Source: Candidatus Geocrenenecus dongiae (lineage in GTDB: Archaea > Thermoproteota > Nitrososphaeria_A > Caldarchaeales > Wolframiiraptoraceae). Taken from it: a DNA stretch of 51,629 nt. The number at the start of each line of letters is the position of its first letter. The first letter of the stretch is position 1. The translations under genes and the position numbers were made by a program. The stretch covers positions 1 through 51,629 of the forward strand of contig JALNLN010000011.1 of assembly GCA_023267855.1 (NCBI GenBank), read 5' to 3'. Of this stretch, positions 8,186 to 16,761 are shown one piece after another. The notes under the pieces were generated by a model. That model saw nothing but the letters and a program-made list of their open reading frames with translations, had not been told where the DNA came from and made no database searches.

Positions 8186-9969
8186 CTCGATACAATCTGG
8201 GTACTTACAGCTAGAATCATTTCTCTAAACTCTTCCTCAATCCTCTTCTCTAATTCATCGAACTTCTCTATCTGATCGTTAGGTATCATGGATTTAGCTC
8301 TAATAATGTCTGCGATTATCTTCATTGCACGAATATTCTTTAGCGGTACACCTCTCTCAAGTGCTTGAGATGCAAGTCTATAGAATTTTACGTAGAGTCT
8401 AAGCATCTTTACTTGTTTCTCAGGTTTACAGAAAGAGTCTACTTCATCGTATGCTGATTGTTGTAGAAATCCTTCTCTAATCATTCTACCAACATCGAGT
8501 ATGAGTTTCTCGTAGTCTGGAAGTGCCTCTGGTCCGAGTAGTCTTACAAGTTCTAGAAGTTCATCTTCTCGTCTAAGTATCTGGTAGAATTCGTGTCTAA
8601 GCTTACTCCACTCTCTATCTACGTTCTCCTCCCACCATCTCGCAACGGTCTCGGTGTATGCACTGTATGACTGTATCCAGTTTATGGCCGGGTAGTGTCT
8701 AGAGTATGCTAGAGCTGGATCAAGAGCCCAGAAAACTCTAACGAATCTAAGTGTATGTGTGGTGACTGGTTCTGTGAAATCTCCTCCAGGTGGGGAGACA
8801 GCTCCAACTATCGTAACAGACCCAGTTCTCTCAGGAGAGCCTAAAGTCTTCACTCTACCAGCTCGTTCATAGAACTCAGCCAGCCTAGAACTAAGATAAC
8901 TTGGATAACCTTCTTCAGCAGGTAGTTCTTCGAGTCTACCACTTATCTCTCTCAAAGCCTCAGCCCACCTACTAGTAGAATCTGCAACCAGTAAAACATC
9001 GTAACCCATATCCCTATAATACTCCGCCATAGTTACGCCAGTATAGATACTGGCTTCTCTAGCAGCTACAGGCATGTTGCTGGTATTGGCTATTAGTATA
9101 GTTCTCTCCATTAAGGGTCTACCAGTGTATGGATCAGTCATCTCAGGAAACTTTGTGAGAACTTCAGATTCCTCGTTACCTCTCTCACCACAACCTATAT
9201 GAAGTATTACTCTCGCATCACTCCATTTAGCAAGTTGGTGAAGTGTCACGGTCTTCCCTGTTCCAAACGCTCCCGGTATACATCCAGTCCCTCCTTTGGC
9301 CATTGGGAATAATGTGTCTAGAACCCTCTGCCCTGTTATTAATGGGATTACTGGGTCTAGTCTTTCTCGGAATGGTCTAGGCTGGCGTACAGGCCACTTA
9401 TGATACATCTTTAATACTTCTTCACCTGAGTTCGTCCTAATTATCGCGATTTCTTCTTCGATCGTATATTCTCCTTCATCAACGATCTCAACTATTTCCC
9501 CACCTCTAATATTTGGTGGAACCATTATCTTATGTTGGATTAGAGGTGTTTCTTCAACAACTCCGACAATATCTCCAGGCTCGACTCTATCACCTTTCTT
9601 TACAGTTGGCGTAAACTTCCACTTCTTATCTAAGGGTATAGATGGTACGTGTACACCTCTCTTTATGAAAGAGCCTACCACACTAGCTATACTTGTAAGA
9701 GGTCTCTGAACACCATCATAAATACTTCCAATGAGCCCTGGACCTAGAGTAACTGTTAAAGGTTGCCCAGTACCGTATACTGGCTCTCCTGGTCTCAAAC
9801 CACTTGTATTCTCATATACTTGGATGAACGCTATATCTCCAGTAAGTTTTATTATCTCTCCTATAAGCCTCTCTTCTCCAACATAAACTGTTTCATACAT
9901 TTTTGCTCCAAGCATTCCTTCTGCTCGGACAGCTGGACCTGCAACCCAGATTATACGACCACGTACCAT
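8182..9969 (-). CDS. atpA: A-type ATP synthase catalytic subunit A
   Basis: The 595-residue catalytic subunit has the P-loop GAFGTGKT at residues 233-240, the bulge domain characteristic of A/V-type enzymes (about 110-200), and the catalytic-region motifs GERGNE and [16 protein letters not shown]. It hydrolyses or makes ATP on the cytoplasmic head of the membrane rotary enzyme. Length is normal and no intein is present, although this subunit is a known intein site in some archaea. It is the first gene of the A-B pair. Confidence 0.98.
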   Translation of the reverse strand: MVRGRIIWVAGPAVRAEGMLGAKMYETVYVGEERLIGEIIKLTGDIAFIQVYENTSGLRPGEPVYGTGQPLTVTLGPGLIGSIYDGVQRPLTSIASVVGSFIKRGVHVPSIPLDKKWKFTPTVKKGDRVEPGDIVGVVEETPLIQHKIMVPPNIRGGEIVEIVDEGEYTIEEEIAIIRTNSGEEVLKMYHKWPVRQPRPFRERLDPVIPLITGQRVLDTLFPMAKGGTGCIPGAFGTGKTVTLHQLAKWSDARVILHIGCGERGNEESEVLTKFPEMTDPYTGRPLMERTILIANTSNMPVAAREASIYTGVTMAEYYRDMGYDVLLVADSTSRWAEALREISGRLEELPAEEGYPSYLSSRLAEFYERAGRVKTLGSPERTGSVTIVGAVSPPGGDFTEPVTTHTLRFVRVFWALDPALAYSRHYPAINWIQSYSAYTETVARWWEENVDREWSKLRHEFYQILRREDELLELVRLLGPEALPDYEKLILDVGRMIREGFLQQSAYDEVDSFCKPEKQVKMLRLYVKFYRLASQALERGVPLKNIRAMKIIADIIRAKSMIPNDQIEKFDELEKRIEEEFREMILAVSTQIVSR

Positions 9970-10192
9970 AACTGTAAATATCTTGAATTAGTTATGATAT
10001 AAAGATAGAGGTGCATGAAAAGAGAAAAATCTTTTAGCAACTCCAATCCTAGAAATGATTTTACTTAAAATTCCACGAGTATTAGTGAAATTCCATACAA
10101 TCTTAAACCTAATTGGTGTTATGGATGTGTTTGTTCCTTTAGTAAATATTTTAACATAAAGTTATATGTAGGTTTCGAATATGTTGAGATGT

Positions 10193-11299
10193 TTAGTTAG
10201 AGCTGAATTTTCTAGCCCATTCTTCTAGCTTCTTGAGAGATTCTGGACTTATACTTGGTTTCACTCTTCTTAAGATTTCTCTAAAATCTTCCATGGTTAT
10301 CTTACGTGGTTTCTCCCCCTGGTATTTCTCGAAGAATTCACTTACTACCTTCAACTGTGCTTCCATGCATATCTGGTATATGTCTGCACCACTATATCCT
10401 TCAGTTATCTTGGCAAGTTCTTCGAAATCTACATCATTATCTAGCTCCAACCTCCTGGTATAATGTTTAAACATCTTTAATCTATTCTCATAAGATGGGA
10501 GTGGGATATAGATTCTCTTCTGGAATCTACGGATAAATGGTTCATCTAGAAGCCATGGTTTATTGGTAGCAGCTATAACGTATATTCTCGGAGTTCTACC
10601 TTTATCTTGTAGCCCATCCATCTCTTTGAGGAGCTGGTTTCTAGCACGTGCTTCTCCACCTACTTCATTCTCTCTATAAGTTGTGAGAGAATCTACTTCA
10701 TCTATCAATATTATCACAGGTCTACCTTCCCTCTCATATCTCCTCGCTTCATCAAATAACGCTGCAATATTCTTCTCAGATTCTCCAAGCCACTTAGACA
10801 TAACAGTAGAAGCATCAACCTGCATGAATACAGCGTCTATCTCATTTGCAGCAGCCGCAGCTAGCATGGTCTTCCCACATCCAGGTGGGCCGAAGAAGAG
10901 TATTCCACGTGGCCATCCAAGAGGGAAGAATTCAGGTCTAAGAGATGGATAAACAATACATTCTCTAATTGCTTTTTTAGCTTCATCTAATCCAACTATA
11001 TCCTCCCACTTGACTGGGGGTGGATCTGTTATCAAGTAGCTCTCCTTCCCCTGAGTCTTAGATTGTGGTTGAAATGTTTCTACTTCACCACCAAGCAAAG
11101 CATCCATCCTCTCCTTATATTCTATGATCTTCTCTTCGTAGACTCTTCTTAAAATAGGGTCTTCTGTAAATTTTATCAATTTCAATAGAAGTTTAATTGC
11201 TTCTCTATAGTTTGCTACTGCCTCAGCTTTCATACCTAGTTTATCATATTTCACAGCTTCTTTCGCTCTTTCAGCTGCAAGCCTCTCGAGCTCTCTCAT
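10193..11299 (-). CDS. Vps4/CdvC-like AAA ATPase with N-terminal MIT domain
   Basis: The 368-residue protein begins with a three-helix MIT-like domain (about residues 1-70), followed by a linker and one AAA module. Walker A is GPPGCGKT at 137-144, Walker B ends IILIDEVDS at about 196-204, and the second region of homology contains an arginine finger (FIRRFQKRI). Vps4/CdvC disassembles ESCRT-III/CdvB polymers in archaeal cell division and membrane remodelling. No CdvA or CdvB gene adjoins it, unlike the Sulfolobus cdvABC operon; it stands alone after the ATP synthase pair. Confidence 0.88.
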   Translation of the reverse strand: MRELERLAAERAKEAVKYDKLGMKAEAVANYREAIKLLLKLIKFTEDPILRRVYEEKIIEYKERMDALLGGEVETFQPQSKTQGKESYLITDPPPVKWEDIVGLDEAKKAIRECIVYPSLRPEFFPLGWPRGILFFGPPGCGKTMLAAAAANEIDAVFMQVDASTVMSKWLGESEKNIAALFDEARRYEREGRPVIILIDEVDSLTTYRENEVGGEARARNQLLKEMDGLQDKGRTPRIYVIAATNKPWLLDEPFIRRFQKRIYIPLPSYENRLKMFKHYTRRLELDNDVDFEELAKITEGYSGADIYQICMEAQLKVVSEFFEKYQGEKPRKITMEDFREILRRVKPSISPESLKKLEEWARKFSSN

Positions 11300-12124
11300 C
11301 TCTTAGATCGTTAGAAATCTTTAGAAATCTTAGTTAAAAATCTCAAGTTTATCCTCCATTAACCCTAATACCTAGATATTGCCTACATTTATAATGAGAG
11401 ACTCGTGTGGCTGGCTAGATAGTTACCCAGCTTCCTAAAGTATGTTGTCTATAAGCTTAAGAACTTAAGTTTGTTTGGGTTTAAGTCAAGTCTTCTAGAA
11501 AATCTAAACATGTAATAATTCTAGCACTCCACAGTAAGCTTACTACAACCCTAGACTAAGTTCAGTGTAGAATCAACCCAAGATACATTTACATCCCTCC
11601 CCATACTTCTCCATTCTAAAAGAAAAGATACATAGCTTATGAAAATAAAAGGATTTAGAATTCATCATCTACCTATATACCTAAATACTTTTTATCGAGT
11701 ATCTTATAGTTTCTATAAATTATTCTCTAGAACATTTCTCTATCTAGTAATATATCTTTAGTGGTCTCGCTCACCCCTATATTTTGAGGAATTTGAAGAA
11801 TGGGAAGAATACTAGGGTAAATTCGAAGAACTTCATACTATCAATGATAGTTATCGGAGAAATGATGGCATTAGATAGAATAGAAGAATTAGAGATATTG
11901 AAAGAAGAGGGGATGAAATACATTGATTGAAGATGCTAAGAAGTGAGTTTAGAAGTAAGACACTCAACCTCAACAACATAGTTATATTGTTAGAAAACAT
12001 CTTTATAGGAAGTTTCCTACATTATTAAGGGTTAAGGGTAAGATCTTACTCAAAAAATGAGATGTATCGTTAAAACTACAAGCCTAATGTAGATGTCCCC
12101 TTAGTAATCTTCTGGTAGGTTTGA
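11300..12124. other. 825-bp region without a convincing gene
   Basis: The stretch between the Vps4-like gene and the Lrp regulator is AT-rich. It contains one 48-codon TTG-started frame (11784-11930) and a short inverted repeat (ACTATCA, 1 nt, TGATAGT) near 11838-11852. No tRNA, CRISPR repeat or recognisable RNA was seen. It may hold an unrecognised ncRNA or decayed genes. Confidence 0.5.
11784..11930 (+). CDS. Possible 48-residue ORF or gene relic
   Basis: From TTG 11784 a frame runs 48 codons to TGA, with plausible composition: a basic N-terminal part, a hydrophobic centre (FILSMIVIGEMMALD) and an acidic helix. It stays open about 12 codons further upstream (ending HPYILRN), so it may be the 3' piece of a decayed longer gene. 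No homologue is recognised. Confidence 0.22.
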   Translation: MRNLKNGKNTRVNSKNFILSMIVIGEMMALDRIEELEILKEEGMKYID

Positions 12125-12562
12125 TTATTCTTTAGCTGTGTAGAGGGTTGCGCAAGTTACTGTTCTCGCAACACCTTCCATCATCCTAATCTTCTCTACA
12201 ACTAGATCTCCAATCTCCTGTATAGATGAACCTCTAACTTTTACTATTATATCCCATTCACCTGTAATCACATGTACTTCTTCAACATCTGGGAGATTGG
12301 AAATATTTCTAGCAAGCTCTTTCTGAGAGAGATGGCAACCAGGCATAAAAGATACTAGTATGAATGCTGTCGTAGGTTTACCAAGCTTGGAATGATCTAC
12401 TTCTACAGTAAACCTCTTTATCACGCCCTCCTTCTTCATCTTATTAATCCTCTCCTGAACAGTAGTCCTAGGAAGACCGAGCTTACTAGCAATCTCCCTA
12501 ACACTCCTACTAGCATCTTCACGAAGCTCACTCAAAATAATAAGATCCTTCTCATCCAACAT
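12125..12562 (-). CDS. Lrp/AsnC family transcription regulator
   Basis: A winged HTH (about residues 1-55, with IASKLGLPRTTVQERINKM) is followed by a RAM/AsnC ligand-binding domain (VHVITGEWDIIVKV) and a C-terminal CATL stretch. The whole is about 145 residues, typical for the family. I chose ATG 12562 over ATG 12583 because the TATA-like box at 12581-12593 places the transcription start at about 12562, giving a leaderless mRNA and excluding the longer form. Such proteins sense amino acids and often regulate themselves. No target operon is adjacent. Confidence 0.9.
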   Translation of the reverse strand: MLDEKDLIILSELREDASRSVREIASKLGLPRTTVQERINKMKKEGVIKRFTVEVDHSKLGKPTTAFILVSFMPGCHLSQKELARNISNLPDVEEVHVITGEWDIIVKVRGSSIQEIGDLVVEKIRMMEGVARTVTCATLYTAKE

Positions 12563-12580
12563 CAAAGAAAAAACTGCAAA

Positions 12581-12593
12581 CAAAAATAATAAT
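12581..12593 (-). promoter_or_regulatory. TATA-like box of the Lrp-family gene
   Basis: The minus strand reads ATTATTATTTTTG, centred about 25 bp before the preferred ATG at 12562. It supports a leaderless start there. Confidence 0.4.
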
Positions 12594-12744
12594 CATTCTC
12601 TCTACCAGAAACACGGAAAACAAATCTACAAGAAAAATGAGGGAATTGTTCTAAGAGCTTTATAAATAACTTTTAAAGAAGAAGTGCAATTTAATTAAAG
12701 AAACATATGAAAACTTATTGAGTTATTAAAATGTTTGAACTTTT

Positions 12745-12818
12745 TGGGCCCGGTGGGATTCGAACCCACGACCAACGGGTTATGAGCCCGCTGCTCTACC
12801 AGGCTGAGCTACGGGCCC
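12745..12818 (-). tRNA. tRNA with CAT anticodon (elongator Met or Ile2)
   Basis: A full cloverleaf on the minus strand has acceptor GGGCCCG/CGGGCCC, discriminator A, an anticodon loop with CAT, and T arm GTGGG/CCCAC around TTCGAAT. No intron is seen. The G1-C72 body differs from archaeal initiator tRNAs, which usually start A/G-GCGGG. The GGGCCCG body closely resembles archaeal tRNA-Ile, so it could be the AUA-reading tRNA-Ile2 with agmatidine at C34, or elongator tRNA-Met. Sequence alone does not settle this. Confidence 0.95.
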
Positions 12819-13014
12819 CTCATATCAATTATTATTGGTGGCTCCTCTTATCTCTTCACTCTAACATATAATTGTGGGAGTATTTTTATTTTATGTTGTT
12901 CTTCTATATTTCAAATCCATGTTTTCAGTTCTTTCTTATAGATGAAGGTGAAGATTGTTTCTAGGTAATGTTATAGATTTTATCTATGAATTTATTGTTT
13001 TGAATGTTTAAATT

Positions 13015-14055
13015 ATGATTTTTTGTGAAGATTTTTTAGACTTGAAGATAGCTATTATTGGAGTCGGTGTTGCCGGCTCATATCTACTCGCTAGGCTGTC
13101 TGGAGAACATCAAGTGGTGGGATTCGAGAGATTTGATAAATCAAAGTATTTTCCAGTTTGTGCGTGGGCTACGAGTAGGAATGAAATGAGTAAACTCTGT
13201 AAGAATGTTGGCTTAAACTTTGAAGACTATGTACTACATGTTGGAAGAGAGCTGATAGTTGATTTAGGTAAAGAACTTTATCCTATGAAGTTGAGAGGGC
13301 TTTGCACATTTGATAAGTTGAGGTTTGTGAACGATCTCATAGGAAGTTCTCCTGTAAAATTCGGTGTTAATGTTCTCTCACCTCCAGACGGATACGATCT
13401 CATAATAGATGCAACAGGTTTCAACAGATCCTTACTACCTAAAACAGATAACCAATACTATATACACACGATACAGTATAGAGTAAAGTTTAGAGAGCCC
13501 CCGTTCGACGACTTCTATATTAAACCATTTAGAGATCTCTGTGGATATCTTTGGTATTTTCCTCTAGGAGATAATGTTTACCATGTAGGTGCAGGAGATT
13601 ACTTTAGGAGACATGTTGATGTAGTTAAAAAATTCGTAGAAAAAAATCGTGGAGAAATTTTAATGAAGGCTGGTAAACCTGTTAGAATAACCCCTCCAGA
13701 ATACTGCAAACCTATCCGTAGTGGAAGAATTGTAGGTGTAGGTGAGTCTATAGGTACTGTTTACCCAGCACTAGGAGAAGGAATAATACCAAGCATACAA
13801 TCAGCTGAAATCCTTTTCCAGAATATAGAAAATCTAGATAGGTATGAAGAGAAAGTTGTGGAGAAGTTTAAACCATACACAACAGTCTTCAAATTCATTA
13901 AGAAAAGACTGGAGAAGAAGAACCTCAGTATAATTGACTGGCTTCTCCTAATCAAAATATATCTACACATGAGATTTAGAGAAGAACGTTATGGAGTTGA
14001 AGCTAGAGTTAAAAACTTCCTAAAAGTTATTAGTCTCATGAAGAAGTTAAGTTGA
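13015..14055 (+). CDS. FAD-dependent oxidoreductase, geranylgeranyl reductase-like
   Basis: The 346-residue flavoprotein has an N-terminal dinucleotide-binding motif (GVGVAGSYLLARL, residues 17-29), a middle LIIDATGFNRS strand, and a late FAD-contact region (RIVGVGESIGTVYPALGEGI). This layout matches the geranylgeranyl reductase family that saturates archaeal lipid tails, though the sequence is divergent and other substrates are possible. Start ATG 13015 gives a short extension before the first strand; TTG 13039 is an alternative. It converges on the M20 peptidase with a 9-bp overlap. Confidence 0.75.
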   Translation: MIFCEDFLDLKIAIIGVGVAGSYLLARLSGEHQVVGFERFDKSKYFPVCAWATSRNEMSKLCKNVGLNFEDYVLHVGRELIVDLGKELYPMKLRGLCTFDKLRFVNDLIGSSPVKFGVNVLSPPDGYDLIIDATGFNRSLLPKTDNQYYIHTIQYRVKFREPPFDDFYIKPFRDLCGYLWYFPLGDNVYHVGAGDYFRRHVDVVKKFVEKNRGEILMKAGKPVRITPPEYCKPIRSGRIVGVGESIGTVYPALGEGIIPSIQSAEILFQNIENLDRYEEKVVEKFKPYTTVFKFIKKRLEKKNLSIIDWLLLIKIYLHMRFREERYGVEARVKNFLKVISLMKKLS

Positions 14056-15189
14056 TTTGACTTTCTCCTTTCCTAGGATCTTCTTAACCACATCTACATA
14101 AACATATGAAGCTTTAATCATTTCTTCCACTTCTATGAACTCGTTTACTGTGTGGGCTCTCTCCAAATCTCCCGGCCCAAAGATTACTGTTGGAATATTT
14201 GCTTGATTTACGAAAAAACTCATATCACATGTTGCTGGAAAAATTCCTAGTCTAGTTTTCTTGCCTACTACCTCTCTTATAGAGTTGGCGACCACCTTTA
14301 CTATAAAACTATCTCTACTTACTTCAGCTGGAGGAATATATCTAACCACCCTTATACTACATTTTTTACTAACAGTACTTTTCTTCACAATTTCCTTCAA
14401 TAACTTAATTACATGGTCAATATCTATTGGTGGAATAGTTCTAACGTCAAGTGTTACGGTACATTTATCTGGTACTATATTGTCTTTCACACCACCATGT
14501 ATGATTGTAGGTGTAATACTGATTTTCTCTCTGACAGAAATCTTATGTAGAGTATTTAGGAAATTTGATGCATATATAATTGCATTCCTACCTTTCTTAG
14601 ACATGCTTGCATGTGTAGATCTTCCTATGAAGTCTAGTTCTAAAACCAGTCTACCTTTATGTGCTATGTATAGATTAAGTGAGGTAGGTTCACCTACGAT
14701 TGTAAAATCTGCTCTTAACCCACTTTTTAGAAGTTTTTTCGTACCCTTACCTTCAACTTCTTCATCTGCTACAGCCGTAAAGAATAATGAACCATGTATA
14801 GGCCAATCTTCTTCTGAGAGTATCTTTAACGCACCCATCATGGAAGCTATTACACCTTTAGCATCTACAGCTCCTCTTCCATACAGTTTACCGTTTACAA
14901 TTTCTCCTGAGAATGGGGGGTGAAGCCATCTTTCTCTTTCTCCAGCAGGAACAGTATCGAGATGACTATTAAAAATTAGAGAGGGTCTAGAATCTCCGAC
15001 AACACTTACCACGTTAGCTCTATTATCTTCAAATCTATCAATCCTTGTTTTTAACCCAAGCTTCACTAATTCATCGGCTAGATAGCTAGCAGCTTCAAAT
15101 TCTCTACCGGGGGGATTCTCAGTATTAATCCTGATAAGAGATTTCGCAATCTCTAAAACATATTTTCCAATATCTATCAAGAATCTCAA
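14047..15189 (-). CDS. M20 family metallopeptidase (ArgE/DapE-like)
   Basis: The 380-residue enzyme has the M20 motifs: NSHLDTVP (metal His and Asp, about residues 74-81), GRGAVDAKG (bridging Asp), VADEEVEGKG (catalytic and metal Glu), GEPTS, and a late metal-binding His in RAHTVNEF. A dimerisation domain lies in the middle. The family deacylates or hydrolyses N-acyl amino acids and dipeptides, including acetylornithine, acetyl-lysine and succinyl-diaminopimelate. No arginine or lysine pathway genes adjoin, so the substrate is open. Confidence 0.9.
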   Translation of the reverse strand: MRFLIDIGKYVLEIAKSLIRINTENPPGREFEAASYLADELVKLGLKTRIDRFEDNRANVVSVVGDSRPSLIFNSHLDTVPAGERERWLHPPFSGEIVNGKLYGRGAVDAKGVIASMMGALKILSEEDWPIHGSLFFTAVADEEVEGKGTKKLLKSGLRADFTIVGEPTSLNLYIAHKGRLVLELDFIGRSTHASMSKKGRNAIIYASNFLNTLHKISVREKISITPTIIHGGVKDNIVPDKCTVTLDVRTIPPIDIDHVIKLLKEIVKKSTVSKKCSIRVVRYIPPAEVSRDSFIVKVVANSIREVVGKKTRLGIFPATCDMSFFVNQANIPTVIFGPGDLERAHTVNEFIEVEEMIKASYVYVDVVKKILGKEKVKST

Positions 15190-15236
15190 ATAAAATTATT
15201 TAAGAAAAATTGTTTATAAGTATTTCAATTATTGGT

Positions 15237-15482
15237 TTATTTGTTTGCATTGGTAGAAAGTTCTATCTTAACTAGTTCTTTCTCTAATTCTTCTGGAACC
15301 TTTATGGCTTTAGTATTCCTCATAGTCTTCTTTTTTCTTGGTGAATTTCTTAAGAGTATTCCACAGTATGGGCATCTTACGCTTTCTGTTAAATAGTAGA
15401 CTCTACATCTAGAACAGTATTTATATCCGTTGGCGTAGCTTCTTCTCAAAGACATTTTAGGTTGTTCAAGTAGCACGTTCAT
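15237..15482 (-). CDS. Small zinc-ribbon protein
   Basis: An 81-residue protein has paired cysteines CSRC and CPYC about 15 residues apart, typical of a zinc ribbon. A basic segment (RKKKTMRNTK) and an acidic helix follow. An internal ATG would give MSLRRSYANGYKYC; the longer ATG start cannot be ruled out. It lies 47 bp before the M20 gene on the same strand. Nucleic-acid binding is plausible; I recognise no defined family. Confidence 0.65.
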   Translation of the reverse strand: MNVLLEQPKMSLRRSYANGYKYCSRCRVYYLTESVRCPYCGILLRNSPRKKKTMRNTKAIKVPEELEKELVKIELSTNANK

Positions 15483-15652
15483 AACTCAACCCCGCAGATA
15501 ACTCGTCTCTTGAATATCTTAAGGTTTATCTGTAGAAACTATATAGACATATATAGAAGTTTTCTCAGCATAGAAACACTATTTACAAGTTTCTGTAGAC
15601 AGCTTTATTTAAGTTTTTCGTTTTTCAGATTTTAAGCCTTGTTACTAGAAAG

Positions 15653-15700
15653 CTTTTAATAATATGTGTGTAGAGGTGTAAATAGGTGTATATAGGGGTA
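15653..15700 (+). promoter_or_regulatory. TATA-like box plus four phased decamer repeats
   Basis: CTTTTAATAATATG (15653-15666) is a TATA-like element about 45 bp before ATG 15706. Immediately downstream come the decamers AATATGTGTG, TAGAGGTGTA, AATAGGTGTA and TATAGGGGTA at exact 10-bp spacing (15661-15700). This is one helical turn per repeat, a likely operator across the transcription start. Confidence 0.5.
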
Positions 15701-15705
15701 CGGAA

Positions 15706-16761
15706 ATGGAGTTGTCTGAACAATATAGGAAGATTCAGCAAGTAGGTGAGGGGACTTTCAGTATAACCTTACCTAAAAATTGGGTTATAGAGAAGGGATT
15801 GAAGAGAGGGGATTTACTACTCATTACAGAAGAAGATGATGGTTCATTAAGAATAATGCCTCCAATAAAATCTCCTAGAGAATTTAGTGTAACAATTAAT
15901 GCAGAACTAGCTGTATCTATATCTCAGCTTACACGTTTGATAAGAGGATGCTATATACATGGTTACGATACCATAAAGATTGTTTCTATGAAGGGGTTTA
16001 CTGAAGAACAGATAACAGAGATTATGAAAACCATAGATGAACTACCTGGACTCGAAATCGTAGAACAAACATCCCAGAAAATTGTTATACATAGCTTTAT
16101 AGATCCTAGAAGATTTACTATAGAAGTATTGATGAAACGGTTGCAAGTTATAGTTTCTTCAATTCTTAATCAACTTGAAGATCTGGTAACTGTGGGTGAT
16201 GAAAGTATCGCCAAGAACATAGAGAGACAGGAAGATAGAGTTGATGAACTATACTTTCTCATGGTAAGATTACTCTTTACATATCTTAGAAGAAAAGAAT
16301 TAGGGAAAGTCCTGGGAATAGATAGTCCAGCATATGTAGTAGGTGCTAGACTGGTTGCAAAATCTCTTGAAGAAATCTCAGATTATGCTTCTGAAATATC
16401 TTTAGAAATTCTTAGAATGAAGAGAAGAGGGTTATGGTTTGATAAACATACAGTTACAGAACTACAAAACATCATTAGAACTATACAAGAATTATTTGAG
16501 AAATGCATGAAAGCTTTTTTCAGTTTAGATATACAGCTTGCGGAAGAAGTTATACAGATAGTTAACGAACAAATCAGAGAGAAGGTTCCAGAGATGCTAT
16601 TGAGGGGGGATCCGAGAGTTATGGCACATGCAAGATTTGTTTCCTGGGCACTGTCATACATAGCTGTTGAATGTAAAATTATAGCAGAAGTAATATTTAA
16701 CAAGTTTGTTAGAGAGAGCACCCCTATATGTGAGGTAGAAGTTGACTCCAGGTACGATTAA
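15706..16761 (+). CDS. AbrB-PhoU domain regulator
   Basis: The 351-residue protein starts with an AbrB/SpoVT swapped-hairpin DNA-binding domain (GEGTFSITLPKNWVIEKGL, GDLLLI; residues 1-50). It continues with two PhoU-like helical domains containing the typical E/D-R-D pattern (IERQEDRVDELYFL). Archaeal proteins of this fusion type are thought to control phosphate uptake. No pst transporter is adjacent; the next gene is a convergent MFS transporter overlapping by 4 bp. The phased repeats upstream suggest autoregulation. Confidence 0.88.
   Translation: MELSEQYRKIQQVGEGTFSITLPKNWVIEKGLKRGDLLLITEEDDGSLRIMPPIKSPREFSVTINAELAVSISQLTRLIRGCYIHGYDTIKIVSMKGFTEEQITEIMKTIDELPGLEIVEQTSQKIVIHSFIDPRRFTIEVLMKRLQVIVSSILNQLEDLVTVGDESIAKNIERQEDRVDELYFLMVRLLFTYLRRKELGKVLGIDSPAYVVGARLVAKSLEEISDYASEISLEILRMKRRGLWFDKHTVTELQNIIRTIQELFEKCMKAFFSLDIQLAEEVIQIVNEQIREKVPEMLLRGDPRVMAHARFVSWALSYIAVECKIIAEVIFNKFVRESTPICEVEVDSRYD

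Noticed and set aside
10055-10159. 34-codon hydrophobic ORF between atpA and the Vps4-like gene
   Set aside because: No Shine-Dalgarno site, no family, and within chance length for this composition.
11660-11675. Minus-strand ATGATGA as a possible C box
   Set aside because: The nearest matching D box is about 110 nt away, too far for a C/D guide RNA.
12745-12818. Initiator tRNA-Met assignment
   Set aside because: The acceptor stem GGGCCCG and D arm look like elongator or tRNA-Ile forms, not the archaeal initiator.
14261-14923. 220-codon rightward open frame
   Set aside because: It lies wholly antisense to the M20 peptidase, whose catalytic motifs are intact; no recognisable protein.
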